Below are positions 1 to 7,488 of a stretch of DNA of 13,973 bases, piece by piece; the stretch's first letter is position 1; each line of letters starts with the position of its first letter. The notes below the pieces were generated by a model. It was not told the DNA's origin, did no database searches, and worked only from the letters and a program-made list of their open reading frames with translations. This stretch comes from Campylobacteraceae bacterium. GTDB taxonomy: Bacteria; Campylobacterota; Campylobacteria; Campylobacterales; Sulfurospirillaceae. Location of the stretch: assembly GCA_027040375.1 (NCBI GenBank), contig JALUMJ010000031.1, positions 1-13,973 on the forward strand, written 5' to 3'. The position numbers and the translations under genes are program-made.

Positions 1-2020
1 TTGCGAGCAAAAATCTAAATGTATTTCTGATTTTTCTATACTGCTCACTTACTTGTTTTAGAATATTGTCACTTATCTTCAAATCTGTTGTGTATTCACT
101 AACTCCCACCCAAAGACGAAGTATTTCAACACCGTATTTTTTTGCTATTTGACTCGGAGCTATAACATTTCCTTTAGATTTGCTCATCTTTTCACCCTTT
201 TCATCGACGGTGAAACCATGTGTTAAAATCTTTTTATAAGGGGCAATGCTATTGTTTGCGGTGCTTACTAAAAGTGAGCTTTGAAACCAACCACGATGTT
301 GATCACTGCCTTCTAGGTACATTGATGCTGGATAATCGCCTGCATCATAACTTTTTGATTCTAAAACTGCTCTCCAAGTGCTTCCGCTATCGAACCAAAC
401 ATCAAGTATATCCATCACTTTTTCAAGGTTTTCAGGATCATAACCGCTGTTTGGAACTAATAAATCTTTTATCTCTAAATCCCACCAAGCATCCGCTCCT
501 TTTTTCTCAAAAGTATCAGCTATAAACTCCATCACTTTTTCATCAAAGATAGGCTCATCTGTTGCTTTATCCCTAAAAAAGGCTATCGGCACACCCCAAT
601 CTCTTTGTCTTGAGATACACCAATCAGGTCTATTTTCAACCATGGTTTCCAATCTTTTTCTGCCACTATTTGGATAAAATTTTACATCTTTTATCTCATT
701 CATTGCCATGTTTCTAAGAGTATCTCTTCCACCCTCTTTTGCATCCATCGCTACAAACCATTGTCTTGTAGCTCTATAGATTAGGGGCTTATGAGTTCTC
801 CAGCAAAATGGATACGAGTGGGTAAATTTTGAAACTTTTAGGAGTGAGCTTCCGAGTAATTCGAGTATCTTTTCGTTTGATTTAAATATATGAGCTCCGA
901 CAAACTCCTGCGGATTTGGAAGTAATTTTTCTCTAACGACAGTTTCATCAAAACAACCTCGTTCATCAACTGGCATGATAACTTCTAAGTCATATTTTAA
1001 ACCGACTTTGTAGTCATCCTCACCGTGCCCTGGAGCTGTATGAACACATCCACTTCCGCCGTCCATGGTTACATGTTCGCCTAAAATCAACTTTGATTTT
1101 CTACCGTTTAGCGGATTTATGGCAAATTGGTTTTCTAGCTCTTTTGCTAAAAATGTTTTTACTATATCGCCTTTTACGATTTCTTGTTCTTTTAAACTTG
1201 CAAGTAGCTCTTTTGCTACTATAAAATGATCACTCGTAAGCACATATTGTTCTTCGGGATTAAAAGTTATAGCCCCATTTGCTGGCAATGTCCAAGGAGT
1301 AGTAGTCCATATAATGACACTTATATCACCCTGCACATGTAGAGCTTTTTTTGCTTTCTCATCTAGCTTGAAGGCAACATAGATAGAGTAATCTTCTTTC
1401 TCTTCATACTCAACTTCAGCTTCAGCAAGAGCCGTTCTTGCAGCCCATGACCAATAAACAGGCTTGCTCCTTTCAATCAAAAGTCCTTTTTTTGCAACTT
1501 CACATAAAGATCTATAGATATCTGCTTCAAATTCAAATTTCATGGTCATGTATGGATTTTCCCAATCCCCGATAACACCTAAAGCTTTAAATTCATCTCT
1601 TTGAATATCTATAAATTTTCTTGCATGTTCACGACAAAGTTCTCTGATTTTACTCTTTGGCAAACTCTCTTTTTTCTCTTTGCCTATCTTTTTTTCTACT
1701 TGTTGTTCGATTGGAAGCCCATGGCAATCCCACCCCGGAACATATCTAACATTTTGGCCAAAAACATAGTGAGTTTTTACGATTATGTCTTTTAATATCT
1801 TATTAAGTGCGTGCCCTATATGAATGTGTCCATTTGCATATGGTGGTCCATCATGCAGATAAAAGCTCTCTTTTGCATCTCGCCTATTGTTTATCATCTT
1901 CTTGTAAGCATTGCCTTGTTTACTAAACCACTTTTCATACCTTTTAGGTTCATTTTGAGGTAAGTTCCCTCTCATAGGAAAAGTTGTTTTTGGTAGCAAC
2001 AATGAATCTTTATAATCCAT
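1..2020 (-). CDS. ileS: Isoleucine--tRNA ligase, C-terminal part cut off by the window edge
   Basis: Class I aminoacyl-tRNA synthetase that charges tRNA-Ile in the cytoplasm and edits mischarged valine. About 673 codons are present; the family is usually 900-930 residues, so the anticodon-binding end and zinc region lie outside. Visible landmarks: [15 protein letters not shown] with the HIGH motif at residues 67-70, the editing-domain motif [25 protein letters not shown], and EKMSKSKGN with KMSKS at about residues 611-615 (near 176-190). All lie in one uninterrupted frame. I chose the ATG at 2020 ([10 protein letters not shown]), which matches the usual IleRS start and sits 10 nt after an AGGAG. 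The upstream in-frame ATG at 2029 is only 1 nt from that AGGAG. Transcribed divergently from cinA. The identification is very secure. Confidence 0.97.
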   Translation of the reverse strand, partial: MDYKDSLLLPKTTFPMRGNLPQNEPKRYEKWFSKQGNAYKKMINNRRDAKESFYLHDGPPYANGHIHIGHALNKILKDIIVKTHYVFGQNVRYVPGWDCHGLPIEQQVEKKIGKEKKESLPKSKIRELCREHARKFIDIQRDEFKALGVIGDWENPYMTMKFEFEADIYRSLCEVAKKGLLIERSKPVYWSWAARTALAEAEVEYEEKEDYSIYVAFKLDEKAKKALHVQGDISVIIWTTTPWTLPANGAITFNPEEQYVLTSDHFIVAKELLASLKEQEIVKGDIVKTFLAKELENQFAINPLNGRKSKLILGEHVTMDGGSGCVHTAPGHGEDDYKVGLKYDLEVIMPVDERGCFDETVVREKLLPNPQEFVGAHIFKSNEKILELLGSSLLKVSKFTHSYPFCWRTHKPLIYRATRQWFVAMDAKEGGRDTLRNMAMNEIKDVKFYPNSGRKRLETMVENRPDWCISRQRDWGVPIAFFRDKATDEPIFDEKVMEFIADTFEKKGADAWWDLEIKDLLVPNSGYDPENLEKVMDILDVWFDSGSTWRAVLESKSYDAGDYPASMYLEGSDQHRGWFQSSLLVSTANNSIAPYKKILTHGFTVDEKGEKMSKSKGNVIAPSQIAKKYGVEILRLWVGVSEYTTDLKISDNILKQVSEQYRKIRNTFRFLLA

Positions 2021-2046
2021 AATATTCATACTCCTAGTCTTTAAAA

Positions 2047-2052
2047 ATTATA
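2047..2052 (-). promoter_or_regulatory. Probable -10 element of ileS
   Basis: A perfect TATAAT on the minus strand lies 26 nt upstream of the ileS ATG at 2020. Transcription would start near 2040 and give a short leader carrying the AGGAG. No convincing -35 box is visible, which is common for Campylobacterota sigma-70 promoters. Inference from motif and position only. Confidence 0.5.
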
Positions 2053-2088
2053 TGATTTTATCTAAAATCTATTTAAGAAGCACTTATC

Positions 2089-2097
2089 TGCTATAAT
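2089..2097 (+). promoter_or_regulatory. Probable extended -10 promoter of cinA
   Basis: TGCTATAAT, an extended -10 (TG-N-TATAAT), lies 26 nt upstream of the cinA start codon. The predicted start near 2104 leaves about 20 nt of leader containing the GGAG at 2113-2116. It is divergent from the ileS -10 at 2047-2052, so about 100 bp serves both genes. Confidence 0.55.
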
Positions 2098-2123
2098 ATC
2101 ACAAATAAAATTGGAGAAAAGCT

Positions 2124-3215
2124 TTGAATAATTCACTTATAATAATTGGAAAAGGGTTATTGGACAACAAGCCTTTTATGGATTATACTATGCGCAATTT
2201 GGAAGAACAAATTGGGCAATTTGATTCTATTAAAATTTTAAATAAAAATGATAATGATTTTTTTATTCAACTAGAAGATTGCATTAAAAAATTTGATCAA
2301 ACCATCATACTAGCTCATAGCAAAAATTATAATTTTGTAAATAAAATCATAGCCACTTTAAATGAAGATAATCTTGAGTTAAAAGATGGTATGTTGATTC
2401 CCAAAAAAACCGTGGTTTATTCTAACAATTCATATCTTTTAGAATTTAACACAAAAACTATAAATGTACTAAGTATCACAGAAAATGAAAATCTACCTGA
2501 AATTCTTCTGGGTGGTGAGAAAAATTCAAAAACTTTTACCATCATCGACATTGATATCGATTCGATTGCTTTATTATTAGAGCCAATTTGCACCACTTAT
2601 GAGGTTAGTATTGATTCTACGCCTATAGTAGAAGGGTGGATAAGCGTACGAGCAACTGCATACAAATATGGGGATTTGGATAATTTTATAAAAGCAGTAA
2701 AATCACTTTTTGTTGGAAAATTTATAAACACTCAAAACACGATAAAATACATTATAAATAAATTAGAAGAAAATAGCAAAAAGATAACAGCAGTCGAAAG
2801 CTGTACTGGAGGTTTGATTTGCTCACTGATTACAAAAGAGGCTGGAGCTTCAAATGTTTTTGATGGTGGAATTGTTAGTTATGCAAATGAGATAAAAGAG
2901 TCTTGGCTAGGAGTTGATAAAACTATACTACAAAACTATGGTGCAGTGAGTGAATTTTGTGTCATAAATATGCTTGAAGGCGCCTTACAAGCTAGCAAGG
3001 CTGATTTTGCACTAGCAACTAGTGGTATAGCAGGTCCTAGTGGGGGAAGTGATGAGAAACCTGTGGGAACCGTTTTTGTGGGTGTTAAACAAAAAGGCAA
3101 AGATGCCGTTGTGCAAAGATTGCTTTTAAAAGGTGATAGACGATATATACAAATACAAAGTGCCTTTTATGCTTTCAAAATGCTTCTACAAGACAACAAA
3201 AAGCTATTTTTTTAA
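2124..3215 (+). CDS. cinA: CinA-family protein: degenerate N-terminal domain plus PncC-type nicotinamide-nucleotide amidohydrolase domain
   Basis: Predicted cytoplasmic protein of 363 residues. The C-terminal half (about 205-360) is a CinA/PncC domain, a family that deamidates NMN to NaMN in pyridine-nucleotide salvage. It carries AVESCTGG (residues 223-230), FDGGIVSYANEIKE (246-259), TSGIAGPSGG (299-308) and KPVGTVFVGV (312-321), all hallmarks of the family. The N-terminal half (about 1-200) corresponds in position to the MoCF-like CinA domain. It starts like it (SLIIIGKGLL) but lacks the GDGLGPTxDD-type motif, so ADP-ribose pyrophosphatase activity there is doubtful. Translation starts at a TTG (2124) with GGAG 7 nt upstream; the first in-frame ATG would remove 18 residues. 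Function of the C-terminal domain is inferred from the family. Confidence 0.85.
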   Translation: MNNSLIIIGKGLLDNKPFMDYTMRNLEEQIGQFDSIKILNKNDNDFFIQLEDCIKKFDQTIILAHSKNYNFVNKIIATLNEDNLELKDGMLIPKKTVVYSNNSYLLEFNTKTINVLSITENENLPEILLGGEKNSKTFTIIDIDIDSIALLLEPICTTYEVSIDSTPIVEGWISVRATAYKYGDLDNFIKAVKSLFVGKFINTQNTIKYIINKLEENSKKITAVESCTGGLICSLITKEAGASNVFDGGIVSYANEIKESWLGVDKTILQNYGAVSEFCVINMLEGALQASKADFALATSGIAGPSGGSDEKPVGTVFVGVKQKGKDAVVQRLLLKGDRRYIQIQSAFYAFKMLLQDNKKLFF

Positions 3216-3231
3216 AAAATTGTAAATTTTT
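3215..3231 (+). terminator. Weak A/T-only hairpin after cinA
   Basis: AAAAATT - GTA - AATTTTT begins at the cinA stop codon. It is a 7-bp A/T stem with a T-rich second arm. It could be a weak intrinsic terminator separating cinA from the tRNA promoter that follows at 3243, but it has no G/C pairs, so support is poor. Confidence 0.25.
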
Positions 3232-3242
3232 ATCAAAATCTC

Positions 3243-3271
3243 TTGACAAATCAAAGATATTTCTCTATAAT
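3243..3271 (+). promoter_or_regulatory. Perfect-consensus sigma-70 promoter of the tRNA cluster
   Basis: TTGACA (3243-3248), a 17-nt spacer, then TATAAT (3266-3271): all twelve consensus bases with the optimal spacing. Transcription should start near 3278, about 23 nt before the tRNA-Lys gene at 3301. The strength fits a stable-RNA operon, and no other comparable promoter was seen between the four tRNA genes. Confidence 0.85.
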
Positions 3272-3300
3272 TTCACCCTCATTACAAAGATGACTTATAT

Positions 3301-3376
3301 GACCCGTTAGCTCAGTTGGTAGAGCATCTCCCTTTTAAGGAGGGTGCCGTTGGTTCGAATCCAACACGGGTCACCA
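3301..3376 (+). tRNA. tRNA-Lys (anticodon TTT)
   Basis: 76-nt cloverleaf. Acceptor arms GACCCGT (3301-3307) and ACGGGTC (3366-3372) pair perfectly, followed by discriminator A and an encoded CCA. The D arm AGCTCAGTTGGTAGAGC and T-loop GGTTCGAATCC are canonical. The anticodon loop CTTTTAA gives TTT, lysine. First gene of the four-tRNA transcript. Confidence 0.97.
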
Positions 3377-3394
3377 TTTTTGAATGTTAAATGC

Positions 3395-3470
3395 GACCCC
3401 ATCGTCTAGTGGTCCAGGACCCCGCCCTTTCACGGCGGTAACAGGGGTTCAAATCCCCTTGGGGTCGCCA
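3395..3470 (+). tRNA. tRNA-Glu (anticodon TTC)
   Basis: 76-nt cloverleaf. Acceptor GACCCCA (3395-3401) pairs with TGGGGTC (3460-3466); discriminator G and encoded CCA follow. Anticodon stem CCGCC/GGCGG closes the loop CTTTCAC, anticodon TTC, glutamate. It is separated from tRNA-Lys by 18 nt and is clearly co-transcribed with it. Confidence 0.97.
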
Positions 3471-3513
3471 TTTATTTAAGAAAGTTATCCTGGACAAAGT
3501 TTTAGTGTTAAAT

Positions 3514-3589
3514 GGTCGTTTAGCTCAGTTGGTAGAGCGCCACCCTTACAAGGTGGATGTCAGAAGTTCGAGTCTTCTAACGACCACCA
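3514..3589 (+). tRNA. tRNA-Val (anticodon TAC)
   Basis: 76-nt cloverleaf. Acceptor GGTCGTT (3514-3520) pairs with AACGACC (3579-3585), then discriminator A and encoded CCA. Anticodon stem CCACC/GGTGG with loop CTTACAA gives TAC, valine. The 43-nt spacer from tRNA-Glu holds no recognisable gene or promoter. Confidence 0.97.
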
Positions 3590-3622
3590 TGTGACATTGG
3601 TACTTTTAAGTATCATATAGGT

Positions 3623-3699
3623 GCGGCGGTAGTTTAGTTGGTTAGAATATCGGCCTGTCACGCCGAGGGTCGCGAGTTCGAGTCTCGTCCGCCGCGCCA
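3623..3699 (+). tRNA. tRNA-Asp (anticodon GTC)
   Basis: 77-nt cloverleaf. Acceptor GCGGCGG (3623-3629) pairs with CCGCCGC (3689-3695), discriminator G and encoded CCA. Anticodon stem TCGGC/GCCGA with loop CTGTCAC gives GTC, aspartate. It is the last gene of the cluster and is followed at once by a run of seven T (3701-3707), a plausible end of the transcript. Confidence 0.97.
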
Positions 3700-3712
3700 C
3701 TTTTTTTATATA

Positions 3713-4159
3713 TCAGATTCTTCTTGTTCTATCTCTTAAACCTTCATTTTCATATATATCTACTTCTCTTGTGTATTCTGGATTACTCAATTTTATAGTT
3801 TTATCCATATATGCTATCATTTTTGCATCACACTTCCTATGACTTGCTATTAACAATACAAAATTTAGATAAATTTTTGCTTCTTTTGGTAATCTATGTT
3901 TTATTTTTTTAGGAAAAGGAAGTTCTTTAGCAACTATATCTATAGCATCTTTTAAGTTTTTTTCACTACTATCTCTTCTAGCAGCAATTTCAACCATCTC
4001 TTTTATAGTTGAAGTTTTTTTATAGCTATTTTTCTTTTTATCTATAACTGTTGTTTTTATAATAACTCTGTTATTGTTTTTTACGATAACAATTAAAACT
4101 ATAAAGATGATTACGACAATAGCAATAATGATAGCGATTAGTATAAATTTATTATCCAT
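3713..4159 (-). CDS. Small membrane-anchored protein of unknown function
   Basis: 148 residues. Residues 5-27 form one strongly hydrophobic segment (Ile/Val-rich, no cleavage motif), preceded by MDNK and followed by a Lys/Asn-rich stretch, so the rest is probably cytoplasmic (N-out) and the protein anchored in the inner membrane. The soluble part (about 50-148) is helical and charged, with EIAARRDSSEKNL (57-69), KELPFPKKIKHRLPKEAKIY (78-97) and NPEYTREVDIYENEGL (126-141). I do not recognise a characterised family and assign no function. It converges on tRNA-Asp, whose CCA end is 13 nt away, and follows ccsBA in the same direction but beyond a hairpin terminator. The Shine-Dalgarno is weak (AAAGA); see the -10 element at 4165-4173. 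Confidence 0.8.
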   Translation of the reverse strand: MDNKFILIAIIIAIVVIIFIVLIVIVKNNNRVIIKTTVIDKKKNSYKKTSTIKEMVEIAARRDSSEKNLKDAIDIVAKELPFPKKIKHRLPKEAKIYLNFVLLIASHRKCDAKMIAYMDKTIKLSNPEYTREVDIYENEGLRDRTRRI

Positions 4160-4164
4160 TCTTT

Positions 4165-4173
4165 ATTATAACA
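4165..4173 (-). promoter_or_regulatory. Extended -10 directly in front of the 148-residue gene
   Basis: On the minus strand TGTTATAAT (TG-N-TATAAT) ends 5 nt before the ATG at 4159. Normal -10 geometry would place the transcription start at or within a nucleotide or two of the start codon, so the mRNA would be leaderless or nearly so. Motif-based inference. Confidence 0.45.
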
Positions 4174-4180
4174 AAAATTA

Positions 4181-4224
4181 CTAAGAAACTTGCTTAGCAA
4201 CACCAAATCGAGTGATTTGGTGTT
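4181..4224 (-). terminator. Tandem hairpins, probable terminator of ccsBA
   Basis: Just past the ccsBA stop (4235-4237) is a perfect 11-bp stem (AACACCAAATC, 4199-4209, with 4214-4224) and a 4-nt loop. A second 5-bp stem (4181-4185 with 4193-4197) follows, and then on the minus strand TAATTTTT. There is no T-run directly after the big stem in the minus direction, so the pair together is the best terminator reading. The big stem followed by a T-rich stretch on the plus strand could also block antisense transcription. Confidence 0.6.
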
Positions 4225-4234
4225 GGTTTTATTA

Positions 4235-7200
4235 TTATAGTTTTTTATCCATTTTTCTATTTCGATATGCTAAAGCTATCACAGCAAAGACTATCGCAAT
4301 AGTATAATACACAAATGTAGGAATTGGTACAGGATCTCCTGAGGCATATGAGTGCATTCCTGAGAGATAGAAATTTACTCCGAAGTATGTCATTATGATT
4401 GAAGAATATGCTAAAGTGGAAGCTACAGCAAAAGAAAATGGACTATTAAGTTTTGGTATAAATCTAAAATGAACAACTGCTGCAAATACTAAGATAGATA
4501 CGAGTGCCCAAGTCTCTTTTGGATCCCAACCCCAGTATCTTCCCCAGCTTTCATTCGCCCAAACACCACCTAGAAAGTTACCCATTGTTAAAAGACTAAG
4601 ACCCAAAATCATAGCCATTTCATTGATTCTAGTTGCTTCAATAATGCTTCTATCTATCTCTTGTGTTTTTTTATCTTTAGAATTTGGCTTTCTCATGATA
4701 AACAAAATCAATGTAAAAAATCCCAAAAGTGAACAAAGCCCCAAAAATCCATAGCTAGCTGTTATGACTGATACATGTATATCTAGCCAATACGAATTTA
4801 GCACAGGGACTAGTGTAGTAATCTTTGGATCCATCCAACTTAGATGAGCCACAAATAGTGTAACACCCGCCAATATAGAAGTAAGCGAGAGTGCGATAAC
4901 TGCTTGCCTTGAGAACAATATACCCGCTAAGATGATAGCCCAAGCTATATATATCATCGATTCATAACCACTACTCCAAGGGGCATGACCATCTATATAA
5001 CCTCTTAGTGCAAGACCAACTGTATGAGCTATAAAAGCTAAAACTATCACCCAAAACATAAATCTTGTAATTTTGGTAATATTTAGTTTTGGTTTTACCA
5101 TCTTAGCAAAAACTAAAATCAGCAAGAAAAGTCCGCTTAAAAGATAAACGGGCATCAATCTTTGAAAAACTCTAGCTTTATTAAATGTTATCTCTGCCTT
5201 TATCTTACTAGGACTTGGTATAACACTTGATGCGTATTGCTCTTGGTATTTTTTTATATTATCAACTGCTGTGTCTGCGCTGCTCCAATCCCCACTTTTT
5301 AACCCTACAGATATAGCATCAAAATATGCTGCGAGTAGCTTTCGAACATCTTTCACTTCAGATGCTGGAAAGTTTTTTATAGCCTCTTCTGGTCCATACC
5401 ATTTATGGCTTGGGTCATTTACTTTAGGTATCATTTTTAGCATTGAGCCTGTATAAACCATGTAGCTGACATTTAATCTTTCATCAACTTTGATGACATC
5501 CTTGTCAAACTTATTACGATCTGAGGGTTTTTCCCTGCTTGCAACTTCTGCGTATTTTGTCAATTTATACCCATTAGCTTTTACACCTTTAGAGAAAAAT
5601 TGATTAAAACTAGCATACTTTTCGTTTTTGCCCATGCCAATTATCTTTTTCAATTTAGGGTCATAAACTTTGATAATTTTTTGAGATTGCCACTCTTTTG
5701 GGCTAGCTAACATACCTAGTATCACTTGATCAGCAGTTAATCCTTTGTAAGTTGTACTTCTGTGTATCTTATTTAAAACTTCATCAGCCACTGAATCTAT
5801 AGGCTTGATTCGCCCATCAGAGCTTTGCACTAAAATAGTACCAAAGTGGGCAGCATGCGTTTTATCAAACTTTTTAAGATAACTCAGAGTGTCTGCTTGC
5901 AGGGCACCTACATGTAAGAATGAAACAGCTAAGAACATAGCCATCAAAACCGATTTTATTTTATTTGTATCTCTTTGTATCATGTATGCCAACTTTCTAA
6001 ATCTGCTTTTTGGGTTTAATATATTTAGAAGCAATCCAAGCCCAAGTAAAAAATAGCCTAAATATGTAGGCCACTTGCCTGGATCTTTATTTACAGAAAG
6101 TATAGTTCCTAGCTCATCTTGGTCATAAGAAGATTGGAAAAATCTATAACCACCGTAATTTAAAACATGATTCATGTAAATTCTAAATGGCATCTTTTTA
6201 TTTTTATCAATCACTTCTACCTCACTTGCATATGACATAGGGGACATGGAGCCTGGATATCTGTCTAGTTGAAATTCTAAAAGTTTGATACTAAAAGGTA
6301 ATTTAACTATTTTACTACCCCATTCAAATTCAAAAGGAGTGCCTGCTATGATTATTTTTTTAGTAAAACCTTTTGCGCCCTTTCCTCTTCCAAACATAGC
6401 AACTTCTTTTGTTTTGCCTTTGTAGCTAACATCAACAACTACCGCTGAGAGCTTCATGCCTTTTCTACCCTTAAACAATGGGTTTGTTTCACTTACTATC
6501 TTTTCCTTAGCCTTAACAAGCATCTGCCTAGGAGCTATATTTACACCGCCTATCGTATATAGTCTTCCTGTGGTAAATTCATACTCTTTATTTACATCAA
6601 AACTACCTTTTTTGTTTTCAACCATCTTAAACCAACTAATAGGCTTTGCAGATTTGATATAAAATTTTCCATTTTTCACTTCAATATTTACGATATTTTT
6701 ATCAGTAGGAAATGTTTTTGCATCAAAAACTATGATATTATCACCAGCAAAATGCACCTGCCCCTGCTTCAAAGTTATAGTCTCTGGACTACCTCCCGCG
6801 CTGATAAGCATGGTGATTGCAGGTTTTCCTTTTGGATCACTAACTAATTTCGTAACAGCATTTAAAATATAATCTTTAAATTTAATATCTGCAATATCAC
6901 CTTTGACATTTAATTTTAAATCAAAAGAATTATTTCCTATACTTGCTAAAAGTTTTTTATAGTGAGTTGTGTATTTTTTGCCGTCTTTTATAGCACTAAC
7001 CGTGACATATGAATCACTAGAAATCATACGATTTTCAGAATCTCCATTTCTTATATGTAAAATTCCTTCAAACCCATAGTACCTTGTTATGCCAGCCCCT
7101 ACAAGAATAACAATAAAACCCAGATGAAATAAAAAAGCTGGAAATTTATCTTTTTTGTACATTTTAAATTTGATAATATTGTTTATCAATATAAGCGCAA

Positions 7201-7369
7201 GAGCAACTTGTATGAGCGCAAACCACCAAGAAGTGTAAACTACAGACCAAGCCGCATCAGTCCCGTAGTCATTTTCTATAAATGTAGCAACACCGCTAGA
7301 AATCCCAAACACAAAAAGTAGTAAAACTGCCATCTTCATAGAAAGCAGGTTTTTAAAAAGTTTTTTCAT
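4235..7369 (-). CDS. ccsBA: Fused System II cytochrome c synthase (ResB-ResC type) CcsBA
   Basis: Inner-membrane protein of 1044 residues that exports haem and attaches it to CXXCH motifs of periplasmic c-type cytochromes. ResB part (about 1-460): membrane segments near 10-30, 45-65 and 77-97, a periplasmic domain, then FFQSSYDQDELGTILSVN (410-427) and a membrane segment near 435-452. A hydrophobic segment near 473-490 precedes a second periplasmic stretch (about 491-745). ResC part (about 745-1044): multiple membrane segments and the WWD haem-handling motif WGRYWGWDPKETW (from about 942). Histidines H82 (FLFHLGF), H865 (WLDIHVS), H967 (VVHFRF) and H1006 (SGMHSYA) sit where the family has its two membrane and two external haem ligands. 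I prefer the ATG at 7369 (AGGGGA 4 nt upstream) to the TTG at 7372, which is only 1 nt from that sequence. Single-gene unit downstream of livF. Confidence 0.95.
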   Translation of the reverse strand: MKKLFKNLLSMKMAVLLLFVFGISSGVATFIENDYGTDAAWSVVYTSWWFALIQVALALILINNIIKFKMYKKDKFPAFLFHLGFIVILVGAGITRYYGFEGILHIRNGDSENRMISSDSYVTVSAIKDGKKYTTHYKKLLASIGNNSFDLKLNVKGDIADIKFKDYILNAVTKLVSDPKGKPAITMLISAGGSPETITLKQGQVHFAGDNIIVFDAKTFPTDKNIVNIEVKNGKFYIKSAKPISWFKMVENKKGSFDVNKEYEFTTGRLYTIGGVNIAPRQMLVKAKEKIVSETNPLFKGRKGMKLSAVVVDVSYKGKTKEVAMFGRGKGAKGFTKKIIIAGTPFEFEWGSKIVKLPFSIKLLEFQLDRYPGSMSPMSYASEVEVIDKNKKMPFRIYMNHVLNYGGYRFFQSSYDQDELGTILSVNKDPGKWPTYLGYFLLGLGLLLNILNPKSRFRKLAYMIQRDTNKIKSVLMAMFLAVSFLHVGALQADTLSYLKKFDKTHAAHFGTILVQSSDGRIKPIDSVADEVLNKIHRSTTYKGLTADQVILGMLASPKEWQSQKIIKVYDPKLKKIIGMGKNEKYASFNQFFSKGVKANGYKLTKYAEVASREKPSDRNKFDKDVIKVDERLNVSYMVYTGSMLKMIPKVNDPSHKWYGPEEAIKNFPASEVKDVRKLLAAYFDAISVGLKSGDWSSADTAVDNIKKYQEQYASSVIPSPSKIKAEITFNKARVFQRLMPVYLLSGLFLLILVFAKMVKPKLNITKITRFMFWVIVLAFIAHTVGLALRGYIDGHAPWSSGYESMIYIAWAIILAGILFSRQAVIALSLTSILAGVTLFVAHLSWMDPKITTLVPVLNSYWLDIHVSVITASYGFLGLCSLLGFFTLILFIMRKPNSKDKKTQEIDRSIIEATRINEMAMILGLSLLTMGNFLGGVWANESWGRYWGWDPKETWALVSILVFAAVVHFRFIPKLNSPFSFAVASTLAYSSIIMTYFGVNFYLSGMHSYASGDPVPIPTFVYYTIAIVFAVIALAYRNRKMDKKL

Positions 7370-7370
7370 C

Positions 7371-7400
7371 AAATCCCCTATTTTAGTAAATAGGAGATTT
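7371..7400 (-). promoter_or_regulatory. Stem-loop burying the ccsBA ribosome-binding site
   Basis: Arms 7371-7383 and 7388-7400 form a 13-bp stem with a 4-nt loop. On the plus strand one position is a C-A mismatch (7376/7395); in minus-strand RNA it becomes a G-U wobble, so the stem is unbroken only in the ccsBA transcript. The AGGGGA Shine-Dalgarno (7374-7379) is entirely inside one arm, and the ATG (7367-7369) starts 1 nt below the stem base. Only RNA initiated upstream of about 7400 would contain both arms. Control of translation, or alternatively a protein-binding dyad over the promoter, is inference. Confidence 0.5.
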
Positions 7401-7405
7401 TAACA
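7397..7405 (-). promoter_or_regulatory. Candidate extended -10 of ccsBA
   Basis: Minus-strand TGTTAAAAT (TG-N-TAAAAT, 5 of 6 for the -10 hexamer at 7397-7402) would start transcription near 7390, about 21 nt before the ATG at 7369. No clear -35. This start would drop the upstream arm of the stem-loop at 7371-7400, leaving the ribosome-binding site free. Confidence 0.4.
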
Positions 7406-7420
7406 AAATAGAGTAAATAT

Positions 7421-7488
7421 AGTTTTAACTGACCTTACGCACTAAATACAAAACTGAGTGCATTTAGTGCGTAAGGTCAGTTTTAACT
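7421..7488. repeat. Perfect palindrome with 21-bp arms, framed by 10-bp direct repeats
   Basis: Arms 7427-7447 and 7462-7482 are exact reverse complements, with a 14-nt loop (7448-7461). AGTTTTAACT occurs at 7421-7430 and again at 7479-7488, overlapping the outer ends of the arms and the livF stop codon (7487-7489). The hairpin begins 4 nt after that stop, so it can act as a terminator or mRNA 3'-end stabiliser for the liv operon. Minus-strand sequence after it is AAAACT, not a T-run, so it is not a textbook intrinsic terminator. Length, perfection and direct-repeat framing also suit a small inserted palindromic element. Confidence 0.75.

Noticed and set aside
220..525. Plus-strand open frame of 101 codons
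   Set aside because: Lies wholly antisense to ileS, whose KMSKS region is read without interruption on the minus strand; no ribosome-binding site and no recognisable protein features.
7427..7482. Calling the palindrome a standard Rho-independent terminator of livF
   Set aside because: The sequence following the stem in the direction of transcription is AAAACT, without the required T-run; kept as a repeat/hairpin instead.
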